Shown piece by piece: positions 43,599 to 53,344 of a DNA stretch of 64,000 nucleotides. The DNA comes from an uncultured Muribaculaceae bacterium (GTDB lineage: Bacteria; Bacteroidota; Bacteroidia; Bacteroidales; Muribaculaceae), in assembly GCA_934661195.1 (NCBI GenBank), contig CAKUJD010000001.1, positions 362,544-426,543 of the forward strand, written 5' to 3'. How positions within the stretch are numbered: the stretch's first letter is position 1; each line of letters opens with the position of its first letter. The notes beneath the pieces are model-generated. The model was not told the DNA's origin, made no database searches, and worked only from the letters and a program-made list of their open reading frames with translations. The translations under genes were made by a program, and so were the position numbers.

Positions 43599-44675
43599 AT
43601 GGAGGCACTGAAGAATAAACAACTGAAACCGCTGGCCGGCATGACGCTCAACGACTTGCGCAAGGTGACGGCCGACTTGGGCTTGCCGCGCTTTGTGGCC
43701 ACCCAGCTGGCCCAATGGATCTATGGCAAGCGCGCCGGATCGTTTGAAGAGATGCACAACATTTCCAAGGCCAACCGCGAGCTGCTGGCCCGGCAGTACC
43801 GCGTGGGCCTGGAGCCGCCCGCAAGCGCGCAGCGCAGCGCCGACGGCACGGTGAAATTCCTGTTTGCCGTGGGCGACGACAAGGCCGTGGAGAGCGTCTA
43901 CATCCCCGAGGACGACCGCGCCACGCTGTGCATATCGTCGCAAAAGGGCTGCCGCATGAACTGCTACTTCTGCCAGACGGGCCGGCAGGGATTTCACGGC
44001 AACCTCACCGCCAACCAAATCATCAACCAGGTGCTGAGCGTGCCCGAAACTCATTCGCTCACCAACGTGGTGTTTATGGGCATGGGCGAACCCACCGACA
44101 ATGTCGACAATGTGCTAAAGGTGATTGAAATCCTCACTTCCGACTGGGGCCTGGGCTGGAGCCCGAAGCGCGTCACCGTGTCGAGTGTGGGCTCGAAAAT
44201 AGGCCTTAAGGAGATTGTGGAGAAGACCAGCGTGCACATTGCCCTGAGCGTGCACAACGCCATTCCCGACGAGCGCCTACAGATGATGCCCGTCGAGAAG
44301 CCTTTCCCCGTGAAGCAGGTGCTTGAGATGCTGGGCAAGTATGACTTCGCCCACCAGCGCCGCCTATCGATTGAATACATCATGTGGCAGTGGTTCAACG
44401 ACGACATCCGCCATGCCGAGGCCCTGCGCGAAATCATACCCAACGAGCATGTGCGCGTCAACCTCATCCGCTATCACATGATTCCTGGCATCCCCAAGCT
44501 GCGCACTTCCAGCGACGAGCGCATGGCACAGTTCCGCGACTACCTTAACAGCCACGGCGTGACCTGCACCATTCGCCGCAGCCGCGGCGAGGACATCGAG
44601 GCAGCATGCGGCATGCTGGCCGGCAAGGTGAACGACACCAATGCCGAGGCCGATGCCAAGAAGAAAAAGCAATAA
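43599..44675 (+). CDS. rlmN: 23S rRNA (adenine-2503-C2)-methyltransferase
   Basis: A 358-aa radical SAM enzyme that methylates A2503 of 23S rRNA and probably A37 of some tRNAs. The iron-sulfur cysteines are Cys118, Cys122 and Cys125 in GCRMNCYFCQTG. The accessory cysteine near Cys337 (EAACGM) completes the active site. VFMGMGEPTDN and LSVHNAIPDERLQMMP are family hallmarks. The tail ends in a lysine run. The nuclease gene follows after 33 bp and could be co-transcribed. Confidence 0.95.
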   Translation: MEALKNKQLKPLAGMTLNDLRKVTADLGLPRFVATQLAQWIYGKRAGSFEEMHNISKANRELLARQYRVGLEPPASAQRSADGTVKFLFAVGDDKAVESVYIPEDDRATLCISSQKGCRMNCYFCQTGRQGFHGNLTANQIINQVLSVPETHSLTNVVFMGMGEPTDNVDNVLKVIEILTSDWGLGWSPKRVTVSSVGSKIGLKEIVEKTSVHIALSVHNAIPDERLQMMPVEKPFPVKQVLEMLGKYDFAHQRRLSIEYIMWQWFNDDIRHAEALREIIPNEHVRVNLIRYHMIPGIPKLRTSSDERMAQFRDYLNSHGVTCTIRRSRGEDIEAACGMLAGKVNDTNAEADAKKKKQ

Positions 44676-44708
44676 CACATTTAACCAACGCAAAACCAAT
44701 CGGTAGAA

Positions 44709-47126
44709 ATGAAAATGACTATAAAGCAACTCGTGGCAGTCGCTGCCATTGCCCTGGCTGCGCACTTTGCAGCTGCAGCCCAGGCGCCAAGCGGCTACTA
44801 CGCCTCGGCCGAGGGCAAAAGCGGCGCAGCGCTGCTCAAGGCTCTTGAGTCGATTGTGGGCGAGCACACCAATGTGGGCTACAACGGCCTGTGGAACCTA
44901 TACAAGAAGAGCGACGTCACTGCCGACGGCTACATCTGGGACATGTATTCCACAGCCAAGTTCACTCCAGGCAAGCAGCAGTGCGGCTCCTACAGCGCCG
45001 TGGGCGACTGCTACAACCGCGAGCACTCCTTCCCCAAGAGCTGGTTCAACGACGCATCGCCCATGGTGAGCGACGCCTTCCACATCGTGCCCACCGACGG
45101 CAAGGTGAACGGCCAGCGCAGCAACTGGCCCTATGGCGAGTGCGCCAACGGCACCACGCTCAGCTCAAGCGGCAGCGTGCGCGCATTGGGCAAGCTGGGC
45201 AAAAGCACATTTCCAGGCTACAGCGGCACGGTGTTTGAGCCCGACGACCAGTATAAGGGCGACTTTGCCCGCAACTACTTCTACATGGCTGCCGCCTACA
45301 ACAGCCGCATTGGCTCGTGGCACAGCGACATGCTGGCTGGCAACAGCTATCCGGCATTCTCGTCGTGGGCCATCAACCTGCTGCTCAAGTGGAGCCGTCA
45401 GGACCCGGTGAGCCAAAAGGAGATTGACCGCAACAATGCCGTGTATGCTGCGCAGCACAACCGCAACCCGTTCATCGACCACCCCGAATTGGTGGAATAC
45501 ATATGGGGCAACAGCGTGGGCCAGGGCTGGACTCCTGGCGGAGCGCAGAAGCCTGTGCTTGTCGAGCCCGTTAGCGGCACCACTCTCGATCTTGGCCTCA
45601 CGGCCACCGGCAAGGCGGCCAAGGCGCGTCTTGCTGTAAAGGGTTCGCAACTCACGCAGCCGCTCACCGTCACGGTGGCCGGCAGCGGGTTTGCCGCCAG
45701 TGCCTCGACCATAACTGCCGCACAAGCCAATGCCGGCACCGAAATTGAGATTTCCTACACCTGCGCCACTCCCGTCGCCAACGCCGCCGGCACTCTCACA
45801 CTGGCCAGCAGCGAGGCCAGTGCCACCGTCGCTCTCAAGGCCAGCGCCACCAGCGGCATCCCGGCCCTTGAGGCCACTGGCGTCACCACCGAGTCGTTTG
45901 TGGCCCGATGGATCGATGTCGATGCCGATGGCACAAACTATACTCTGGCTGTCAACCGCACTGCCGACGGTCGGGCTGTGAGCGGCTACCCCCTGCAGGT
46001 GAGTGCAGCAGCCCAGCAGCACACGGTTGATGGGCTTGAGGCCGGCACCGCCTACACCTATCAGCTTTCGGCTGCCGATGGCCGCAAGAGCAATGCCGTG
46101 AGCGTAACCACCATTGCCCCGACCCCCATTCTGGCGTTCACACAGCCCGAGGGTGGTTTCAACCTAAGCTGCACCACCGGCAGCGAGAGTCCTGTGATTG
46201 AGGCTGGAGTCTACACCGAGCATGTGAGCGAACCAGTGATTCTCACCGTTGACGGCAACTTCGAACTGAGTCTCAACAAGGCCGACTGGAGCAAGCGTCT
46301 CACCCTTGATGCCGACGGCGAGAACTTTTATCTGCGCATAGCCGACACCAAGACCGAGGGCAAGTTTGCCGGCACGCTCGCGCTTGGCACCGAGCACATC
46401 GATGGCGAGGAGGCCGACGTAAATGCCACTGTGGGCGCTCCACAATCGTTCTTTGAAGACTTTGAAAATATTGGCACTGGCGGCTATTGGACCGGTCTGA
46501 AAGAAGGCTCGGCCTGCCGCTGGAACTTTGAAAACGCCGGCGTGTGGGGCGACGGCAACGACCATCCCATCGACACGCGCTGCGTGCGCATGGGCAAGAG
46601 TGGATCATCTTCGATTGCCATGGCCGACGACAAGGCCACCGGCGCAGGCACTGTGAGCTTCAAGGCCGCAGCCTACGGCTCCGACTCCAATGCCGAGGTC
46701 GAGCTCAGCTACTCCACCGATGCCGGCGCCAACTGGACTACGCTCAGCACATTCACTATTGGCCGTGCCGACGGAGGCAACCTCAACAGCTATTCGTGCG
46801 CCACTGGCGGCATCACGGGCAACGTGCGCTTCAAGTGGACCCGCACCAGCGGCAAGCGCGTCAACATCGACAATGTTGCCATCACCGACTACACTTCGGG
46901 CCTGATTGGCGTTGACGCTGGCCGTGCTTGGGACGCGTGCCCTGCCGATGGCGGCGTCACGCTCACTCCCGCCGCAGCCCATGCCACGCAGTTTGCAGTC
47001 TACGACATGACGGCGCGCACCGTGTTTAGTGGTGCGCTGACTGCCGCCGCCACAGTGGCTTTGCCCACTGGCGTGTATGTGGTCAGTGCCGACGGCCACT
47101 CAAAGAAGGTGGTTGTGAAGAAGTGA
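44709..47126 (+). CDS. Secreted endonuclease I-family protein with fibronectin-like domains and T9SS-like C-terminus
   Basis: An 805-aa exported protein. Signal peptide 1-25 is followed by an endonuclease I domain with the His-Me finger NREHSFPKSWF (His106) and DAFHIVPTDGKVNGQRSNWP. Ig-like and fibronectin type III domains lie at about 280-480, and a jelly-roll-like module (about 570-720) follows from EDFENIGTGGYW to VNIDNVAI. The last 75 residues end LPTGVYVVSADGHSKKVVVKK-like, as in type IX secretion C-terminal domains. It probably digests extracellular DNA for nutrients. Confidence 0.88.
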   Translation: MKMTIKQLVAVAAIALAAHFAAAAQAPSGYYASAEGKSGAALLKALESIVGEHTNVGYNGLWNLYKKSDVTADGYIWDMYSTAKFTPGKQQCGSYSAVGDCYNREHSFPKSWFNDASPMVSDAFHIVPTDGKVNGQRSNWPYGECANGTTLSSSGSVRALGKLGKSTFPGYSGTVFEPDDQYKGDFARNYFYMAAAYNSRIGSWHSDMLAGNSYPAFSSWAINLLLKWSRQDPVSQKEIDRNNAVYAAQHNRNPFIDHPELVEYIWGNSVGQGWTPGGAQKPVLVEPVSGTTLDLGLTATGKAAKARLAVKGSQLTQPLTVTVAGSGFAASASTITAAQANAGTEIEISYTCATPVANAAGTLTLASSEASATVALKASATSGIPALEATGVTTESFVARWIDVDADGTNYTLAVNRTADGRAVSGYPLQVSAAAQQHTVDGLEAGTAYTYQLSAADGRKSNAVSVTTIAPTPILAFTQPEGGFNLSCTTGSESPVIEAGVYTEHVSEPVILTVDGNFELSLNKADWSKRLTLDADGENFYLRIADTKTEGKFAGTLALGTEHIDGEEADVNATVGAPQSFFEDFENIGTGGYWTGLKEGSACRWNFENAGVWGDGNDHPIDTRCVRMGKSGSSSIAMADDKATGAGTVSFKAAAYGSDSNAEVELSYSTDAGANWTTLSTFTIGRADGGNLNSYSCATGGITGNVRFKWTRTSGKRVNIDNVAITDYTSGLIGVDAGRAWDACPADGGVTLTPAAAHATQFAVYDMTARTVFSGALTAAATVALPTGVYVVSADGHSKKVVVKK

Positions 47127-47148
47127 CCGCTCTGACAGATAAATGCAT

Positions 47149-47192
47149 AAAGAGAGCCGCAGTCGCCCCATCGGGCAGCTGCGGCTCTCTTT
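47149..47192. terminator. Bidirectional terminator between the nuclease and the GLUG-type surface protein gene
   Basis: Perfect 14-bp arms AAAGAGAGCCGCAG and CTGCGGCTCTCTTT enclose a 16-nt loop that itself has a short CGCCC/GGGCA stem. T-runs exist on both strands. It lies 22 bp after the nuclease stop and 17 bp from the stop of the convergent gene. Confidence 0.85.
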
Positions 47193-47209
47193 AGTCATGT
47201 GCGCTTACG

Positions 47210-50200
47210 CTATTTGCATATTTTCTTAGTCACGCTCGTGGTGCCGTCGGTGTAGCGGGTGACGCATATGTTCACTCCGCCGAACGGACGCTCGCTTGCC
47301 TGGCCGCAGGCGTTGTAGTATCGCACGCTCTCCACCTGCTTGGCGGCGGTGGACTGCTCAATGCCAGTGGTGATGGCGTTGACGCACTGCAGCTTCACGG
47401 TTCTGCTCCAGCGGCCGAGTGTGGCCTGCAGTGTGAGCTCGCCTGTGTAGGGGGTCTTGAACAGCACGTTGTTGCCGTCGATTGTCACCACTCCTGCAGG
47501 GGTGGCAGTCCACGTCACGCCGCCCTCTGTGCCCACGTGCACGTCACCGCTCACGCTGCTGTAGGTGTCGCCGCTCTTCACGGTCACGGCGGCGGCAAAC
47601 AGCTGTGCCACGGCGCTGTCCTTGAATGCCGGCAGCACTGGCAGCATGTAGTCGCCTATGGTGGCGTAGTCGTCGCCCATTTCTGCGCTGCACAGCTCAA
47701 TCATCGATTTGCCTTCGCCCACCACATATTTGCACTGGCCGAAGTCGGTGGCAAAGAATGTGTTGGTCACGGCGTTGCCGCTGTTCCAGTCGCGCGTGCT
47801 GCTGGGGTCAACGCCCACAATGCCGCCGCAAAGGCTGTCGGGAGCCGTCACCTGGCCGGCGTTGTAGCAGTTGATGAACGAGGTTTTGTTGGCTGTGGTG
47901 CCGCCGCTGAGGCCGCCCACCTGCGTGGCGCCCGTCACCTGGCCGGCGTTGTAGCAATTGGTGAATATGGCGCCAGATGTGCCGGCCAGTCCGCCAATGT
48001 AGCACCCGTTGGCCTCGGCTGTGCCTTGCGCCTGACTTAGGCTGGTCACATTGCCCACGTTAAAGCAGTTCTCAAAGTGCACGGCGGCTATGCCATACGA
48101 CTGCAGGCCGCCGGCGCGGTTGGTGGCTGCAGTCACGTTGCCCGAGTTCCAGCAGTTGGTGATCACATCGTTTGCGCCTGTGGGGCTCACCACGAGTCCG
48201 GCAAGGCGGTTGGTGCCCGTCACGTCGCCGGTGTTGTGGCAGTTGTCAACGGTTGCGTAGTCGGGCAGCAGCGCCACAAGGCCTGCACCCTGGCCGCCGC
48301 CGGCAGTCACGTTGCCCGAGTTCCAGCAGTTGGTCATCTGTGTGCGCTTGCTGGCGTTGCCCGAGGTGCTGTTCTTGCCAAATGCGCCGCCGGCATAGGT
48401 GATTTTGTCGCTTGTCACGTTGCCCGAGTTCCAGCAGTTGGTGTAGGTGGAGTTGGATGGGTAGAATGGCGCGATGCCGGCCACGCCGCCGCTCTTCACG
48501 CCTTCCACGGCATGAATGTTGCCTGTGTTGTAGCAGCTGTCCATGTCGAGGCTGAAGTTGGCCGATGTCGAGCATGTGAATAGGCCGCCCACCACTCCTG
48601 TGGCGGTGATGTCGGCTGTGTTGTAGCACTTTTTCAGCTCATATCGGGCCGTTGAGGTGCCGGCTTGCATCTTGCTGCAAAGGCCTGCCACGTTGGTGGC
48701 TTTCTGCGGGTTGGCGGTGACTATGGCGCCTGTGTTGCTCACTTCGATGTATTTTGCAGGCTCGGAGGCGGCTGCAAATCCGGCTGTGTAGCCGGCAGTG
48801 CCGCTGTTGGTCACTGTGCCGCTGTTGGAGCAGTCCACAAACTCTGCTCCCTGTGCCACGTTGCTCACAAATCCTGCCGTGTAGTTCTGACTGCCGCTTA
48901 CGGCTGCCGCGTTGGCGCAGCGGGTGAAGCGCGCGGTGCCGAAGGCGTTGGCTGCAAAGCCGGCCGCGTTGGTGCGCGTGCTGGTCACGGCTATCTTGTT
49001 GGTGCAGTTCACCATGGTGCCGCGTGCGGCGCCAACGAATCCTGCCGTGTAGGTCTGGTCGGTGGTGATTTCGCCCTCAAGGGTGAGGTCGTGCACGGTG
49101 GCTTTCTCGCCCACTGTGGTGAATGCACCCTCGTATGAACTTGTGGGCTTGTAGCTTATGCCCTTCACCGTGTGGCCGCCGCCGTCGAAGTCGCCTTGCA
49201 TGAAGTGCACCTTGTCGTAGCCTATGGGCACAAACTCAGTGCCTGTGAAGTCGATGTCGGCCGTCACTTTCACATACTGTCCCTCAAGGTCTTTTTCGCA
49301 TTCGGCCATGAAGCGGGCAAGCGTCACCCAGTCGTTGGCGTTGCCTATCAGGTAAGGACTCTCCTTGGTGCCGCTGCCTGCAAGCGACAGCTCGTAGGGC
49401 GTCTTCAGCGGAATCACTTTCACGTAGTCGCTGCTGCTCACCGTCAGAGTGTCCTTAATGAGTTTGGTGGGGCTTTGCGGCACGTTCAGGGTGCTGCCCT
49501 GGATGCTGTAGTCGCTGCCCGCGGCCAGCTTGGCTGTGGCCTGGCTGGCGGTGTGCAGTGTGGCGTTGCTCTTAATGGCATATGCGCTCTCGCCGTCGTT
49601 GATAATAAGCAGCGTCTGGCGGGCCTGGATGGCCGACGGCTCGGTGGCAAACTGCTTGAGCGTTGGATACAGTCCGTTGGTGAAGTCCCATATGGCGGTG
49701 TCAAATCCGCTGAGGGCGTCGCCGCTGGTGAGTGTGCCGGTGGTCACGCCGCTGGCTCCGGCCAGGTCGGCGTTGCCGTGTGCCTTGTAGGGGGCCATCT
49801 GGCTGTCCCAGTAAGCACCCTGGATTGTGCCCTTGGTGCCCGATGTGCCGCCTATGCCGCCCGTCTGGGTGGCGTCGCCTGTGATGATGGTGCCATACGA
49901 CAGCGAGTTGTAGATGTCGTTCTTGCCTGTGCCGGAGCTCAGGGCGTTGGCCAGGGTGGCCGATATGCCGCCGGCAACGGCATCGGCCGCCTCCACAGTG
50001 CCGGTGTTGAGGCAGTTGCGCATTATGAAGCCGCCGCCCTGACTGGTGATGCCGCCGGCAAACTTAAAGTTGCGCTTGCTGAACTCCGAAAGCTGGCGTA
50101 CGGCCACTATGCCTGTGTTCATGCAGTTCTCGATGGTGCCGTAGCATGCGGCGGCTATGCCGCCAGCGTTTTGGTAGCCTGAGGTCACGTTGCCAGCGTT

Positions 50201-52354
50201 GAAGCAGTCTTTGATGATGCCGCCCTTCTCGTTGCGGCCTACGATGCCGCCCACATAACTGCTAATGGCCTGCACATTGGCGTAGTTCTTGCAATTCTCC
50301 ACCAGTCCGTGGTTGTAGCCAACAAAGGCCCCAGCCTGCGAAAACAGCTCGATGCGCGCGTCGCTGGCAATGTTAAGGTTCTTCAGCACTCCGGTGGCGT
50401 CGAGGCGGCCAATGAGGCCGTTGGCTATCTTGCACACGCCGTCGCCCATGCCTGTGCTGGGCACGCCTGTGCCGTCGCCAAAGTGGTCGGCGGGTTCGGT
50501 TTTCCATTTCACAAAGCCTGTCAGGGCCAGGTGGCGCAGCGTGTGGCCGCCGCCGTCGATGATGCCGGCAAACCGCGCGTTCACGTCATCGGGGGTGAAG
50601 CAGATGCCCTTGAAGTCGGTGCTGTACTGCATGTCGATGTCGTTGGTCACTTTGAAATAGGTGCCCGGGAAGTATATCTTTTGGTCGGTGGTGATGCGCG
50701 ACAGCGCCACCATGTCGTCTTTGCTCTTCAGCAGGTAGGGGCTTGCTTGGCTGCCCTCGCCCTCAAATGCCACTGGGGCAATCTTTAGGCAGTACACACT
50801 GGTGTCGCCCGAGTTGGTCACCAGCAGGGTGTCGGTGCCATAGGTGCCGCTCAGCACCAGGCTGTCGGCCGCAATGGTGCAGTTGTGCCCCTGCGCTTTG
50901 GGCGCGCCGCCGTTCAGAAGCTCAAACTTGGTGGCGCCCAGCGCGTGCAGGCCTGCGTTGCGGGCCACGTTGTCGAGCTTGTCGATGCCATATAGCGCCA
51001 GTGCCGATGCACTGTAGCCGGCCGCCTCGCCGGTGTCGATGCCCTTGATGCGCGGATAGCTGCCTGCGGCCAGTGTCCACACGTCGGCCGTGAAGCCTTC
51101 GGGTCCTGCTGCGGCGGTCAGCGTCTTGGTGCTGGCTCCGTAGTTCTTCGAGCCGAGATCGGCCATTTGGTTGTCGTAATATATGTTGCTCACTGTGAGC
51201 TCGGCGCCGCTGTCAACGCCGCCTATGGCCTCGCGCGGCCACCCCGACGGGTCATACTGGTAGGTGCTGGCGTTGATGGTGCCTGCCGTGTAGCAGTTTT
51301 GCAGGTTCGACTGGAATATGGCGCCCGACTTGTCCTTATACGATGTGACGAAGCCCACAATGCCGCCCACGTTGGCCGCCGCGGCGCAGTCGACGCGACC
51401 CGTCGAGTAGCTGTTGGTCACTGATGCGCCATACATGGCGCCCACTATGCCACCCACCAGCGACTTGTCGTAGCTGGCCGTCACCGTGGCGCGGCTGAAG
51501 CAGCGGTCCACGTTGCAGTTCACGGCGCGGCCCATCACGCCGCCGCCGGTCATGTTGGTGGCTCCGTTGTAGGCCGCGTTCACCGTGCCGGTGAAGTAGC
51601 AGTAGCTGGCGTTGGCTTCCGACAGGTTGCCCACAATGCCGCCAATGGGCAGGCTCGCCGCTCCTGCACCGTTGACGGTGGTGGCTGTGGCGTGGCAGTG
51701 CGTTATGTGGCCCGAGGCCAGCTCACCCGCTATGCCGCCCACATATCCGCCGAGGCCAGTCACCGTGGTGCGGCTCACCGAGCAGTTTTCGGTCACATCC
51801 ATGGTGCCGCCTATGCCGCCCACTGCGGCGTCGGCCGATACTATTGTCGACCCAACCACATGCACATTGCTCAGCTTGCCTTTGGCAAAGCCCACCACCG
51901 CGCCTGTGAAGTACGACGTGCTGGCCACGGTGGCGTTGCTCAGCGTGAGGTTTTGAATTGCTGCTTTGGTGCCGATATGGCCAAACAGGCCTGCATAGCC
52001 GGCATTGTTCACCTTGAGGTTGGCGATGGTGTGGCCGTCGCCGTCAAATTGGCCGTTAAACGTCTGGTGGGCATTGTTGCCTATGGGCGTGAATGTGGCG
52101 CCTTGCATGTCGATGTCATTCATCAGCTTAAAGCAGATGCCCGTGTAGGCGTTCACCTCGCTTGCCGAGGTGGCGCCGCCACTGTAGCCGTTGACGCGGG
52201 TTGCCAGCAGGGCCAGGTCGGATGCCTGCCTTATCTGGTAGGGGTCGGCTGCCGTGCCGGCTCCTTGCCAGCCGCTCGTGTCTTGGGCCGCGGCACTGGT
52301 TGCGTGGCCGGCTGTCAAGGCCAGCGCGCACAACAGGGTAAAGGCTTTATTCAT
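47210..52354 (-). CDS. Giant repetitive surface protein with GLUG-type beta-helix repeats
   Basis: A 1714-aa exported protein with signal peptide 1-24. Three large repeat regions (about 30-440, 530-890 and 1010-1590) are made of short units with the pattern NCYNTGNV, then GGIAG or GGLAG, as in GLUG-type right-handed beta-helices of adhesins and peptidase appendages. Each region opens with a similar SPYLIxxxxDxVALxR segment and DGGGHT motif. The last about 60 residues (VRYYNACGQ to TSVTKKICK) resemble a type IX C-terminal domain. No catalytic domain was recognised. It probably binds host glycans or other cells, which is inference. Confidence 0.85.
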   Translation of the reverse strand: MNKAFTLLCALALTAGHATSAAAQDTSGWQGAGTAADPYQIRQASDLALLATRVNGYSGGATSASEVNAYTGICFKLMNDIDMQGATFTPIGNNAHQTFNGQFDGDGHTIANLKVNNAGYAGLFGHIGTKAAIQNLTLSNATVASTSYFTGAVVGFAKGKLSNVHVVGSTIVSADAAVGGIGGTMDVTENCSVSRTTVTGLGGYVGGIAGELASGHITHCHATATTVNGAGAASLPIGGIVGNLSEANASYCYFTGTVNAAYNGATNMTGGGVMGRAVNCNVDRCFSRATVTASYDKSLVGGIVGAMYGASVTNSYSTGRVDCAAAANVGGIVGFVTSYKDKSGAIFQSNLQNCYTAGTINASTYQYDPSGWPREAIGGVDSGAELTVSNIYYDNQMADLGSKNYGASTKTLTAAAGPEGFTADVWTLAAGSYPRIKGIDTGEAAGYSASALALYGIDKLDNVARNAGLHALGATKFELLNGGAPKAQGHNCTIAADSLVLSGTYGTDTLLVTNSGDTSVYCLKIAPVAFEGEGSQASPYLLKSKDDMVALSRITTDQKIYFPGTYFKVTNDIDMQYSTDFKGICFTPDDVNARFAGIIDGGGHTLRHLALTGFVKWKTEPADHFGDGTGVPSTGMGDGVCKIANGLIGRLDATGVLKNLNIASDARIELFSQAGAFVGYNHGLVENCKNYANVQAISSYVGGIVGRNEKGGIIKDCFNAGNVTSGYQNAGGIAAACYGTIENCMNTGIVAVRQLSEFSKRNFKFAGGITSQGGGFIMRNCLNTGTVEAADAVAGGISATLANALSSGTGKNDIYNSLSYGTIITGDATQTGGIGGTSGTKGTIQGAYWDSQMAPYKAHGNADLAGASGVTTGTLTSGDALSGFDTAIWDFTNGLYPTLKQFATEPSAIQARQTLLIINDGESAYAIKSNATLHTASQATAKLAAGSDYSIQGSTLNVPQSPTKLIKDTLTVSSSDYVKVIPLKTPYELSLAGSGTKESPYLIGNANDWVTLARFMAECEKDLEGQYVKVTADIDFTGTEFVPIGYDKVHFMQGDFDGGGHTVKGISYKPTSSYEGAFTTVGEKATVHDLTLEGEITTDQTYTAGFVGAARGTMVNCTNKIAVTSTRTNAAGFAANAFGTARFTRCANAAAVSGSQNYTAGFVSNVAQGAEFVDCSNSGTVTNSGTAGYTAGFAAASEPAKYIEVSNTGAIVTANPQKATNVAGLCSKMQAGTSTARYELKKCYNTADITATGVVGGLFTCSTSANFSLDMDSCYNTGNIHAVEGVKSGGVAGIAPFYPSNSTYTNCWNSGNVTSDKITYAGGAFGKNSTSGNASKRTQMTNCWNSGNVTAGGGQGAGLVALLPDYATVDNCHNTGDVTGTNRLAGLVVSPTGANDVITNCWNSGNVTAATNRAGGLQSYGIAAVHFENCFNVGNVTSLSQAQGTAEANGCYIGGLAGTSGAIFTNCYNAGQVTGATQVGGLSGGTTANKTSFINCYNAGQVTAPDSLCGGIVGVDPSSTRDWNSGNAVTNTFFATDFGQCKYVVGEGKSMIELCSAEMGDDYATIGDYMLPVLPAFKDSAVAQLFAAAVTVKSGDTYSSVSGDVHVGTEGGVTWTATPAGVVTIDGNNVLFKTPYTGELTLQATLGRWSRTVKLQCVNAITTGIEQSTAAKQVESVRYYNACGQASERPFGGVNICVTRYTDGTTSVTKKICK

Positions 52355-52683
52355 ATAACTATAAATGTAGGTTCTGCGGCACTCATGGTCTATGTTCTCT
52401 CTCTATTTGGGCGTGTGGCGCCTAATGCGCCCCGACGAGTGCCGCCGCCGGCCGAGTGCCGCAAAACAGAAAGCCGGCTTTTGCATCAGTCAAGGCTGCG
52501 GCAAATTAAAGATAAAATTTTGGAAAAATCGGGGCTAACCGAATCTTTTTTGCGGTGATGGTTGAAATTTATCTGTTTCTGTAGCTTTTGGCTTAGGGTG
52601 CTAAAAGCGGCAGACAGTGTGCCTTTTGAATTTCAAGCACACGCTGCCTGTCTGATATTTTTATGGAGATGTGCCTACGATGC

Positions 52684-53343
52684 CTACATTCCTTCGTGGC
52701 GCTTGATGAGGGTCACGTTGTATTGCTCGGTGTGGCTGAGCATTGGGTTCACGTCGCTGTAGGCTGGTGTGTACCAGCTGTATTGCGAAAACACCTGCTG
52801 CATGTCGGCTGTCTGGAATATGTAGCCGTGTCGGGCAAACACCTCGTTGCGCAGCAGTTTCAGCTGCCACGGTGTCAGCCCGTTGAGGTCGCTCTCGGTG
52901 AGCTCGCGCTGCATCACAGCCTCGTCGAGCTCTGGACTCACCACCACCTCGTCGCCATAATAAGGCGTGTCGCTGTTGGTTGAGCCGGTTGCCGCCGTTG
53001 TTGTCACAATGGTGTCGGCGGCAATGGCGGCATCGTTTTGCCTTGCGGCGTAGTGGTAGCCGGCGAATACGGCTGCCGCTATCAGCAAAATCACTGCCAC
53101 GGCAATAATGGCAGCCACCGCTGCATTGCTGCCGCTCTTGCGCGGCTGCTGTGGCGGCATTGGCGGCTGCACCGGTGGAGGGGTGGGCACTGGCGGCGTC
53201 AGCGGCGGTGGGGTGGGGGCGTTGGCTGCTTGGCCTCTGGTGCTGTAGCTGAACTCGTGTCCGCAGTTGGGGCAGTGGTGCATGGTGGAGCCTGGCTGCA
53301 CTTCAAGCGAGGCTCCGCAGTTGGGGCAGAATATACGGCTCAT
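52684..53343 (-). CDS. Zinc-ribbon, single-pass membrane protein with YARHG domain
   Basis: A 219-aa protein. An N-terminal zinc ribbon (Cys6, Cys9, Cys24, Cys27) precedes a proline-rich linker (43-67), one membrane helix at about 73-96 and an exported C-terminal domain. That domain contains a YARHG motif around LRNEVFARHGYIFQ and FSQYSWYTP. YARHG domains are thought to sit in the envelope and bind peptidoglycan or protein partners. The gene is last in a four-gene unit with two L,D-transpeptidases. Confidence 0.9.
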   Translation of the reverse strand: MSRIFCPNCGASLEVQPGSTMHHCPNCGHEFSYSTRGQAANAPTPPPLTPPVPTPPPVQPPMPPQQPRKSGSNAAVAAIIAVAVILLIAAAVFAGYHYAARQNDAAIAADTIVTTTAATGSTNSDTPYYGDEVVVSPELDEAVMQRELTESDLNGLTPWQLKLLRNEVFARHGYIFQTADMQQVFSQYSWYTPAYSDVNPMLSHTEQYNVTLIKRHEGM

Positions 53344-53344
53344 G

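Noticed and set aside
48000..50200. Periodic DNA repeats in the giant surface protein gene as an independent repeat element
   Set aside because: The period follows codons of the protein repeats on the minus strand, so they are coding repeats of the beta-helix.
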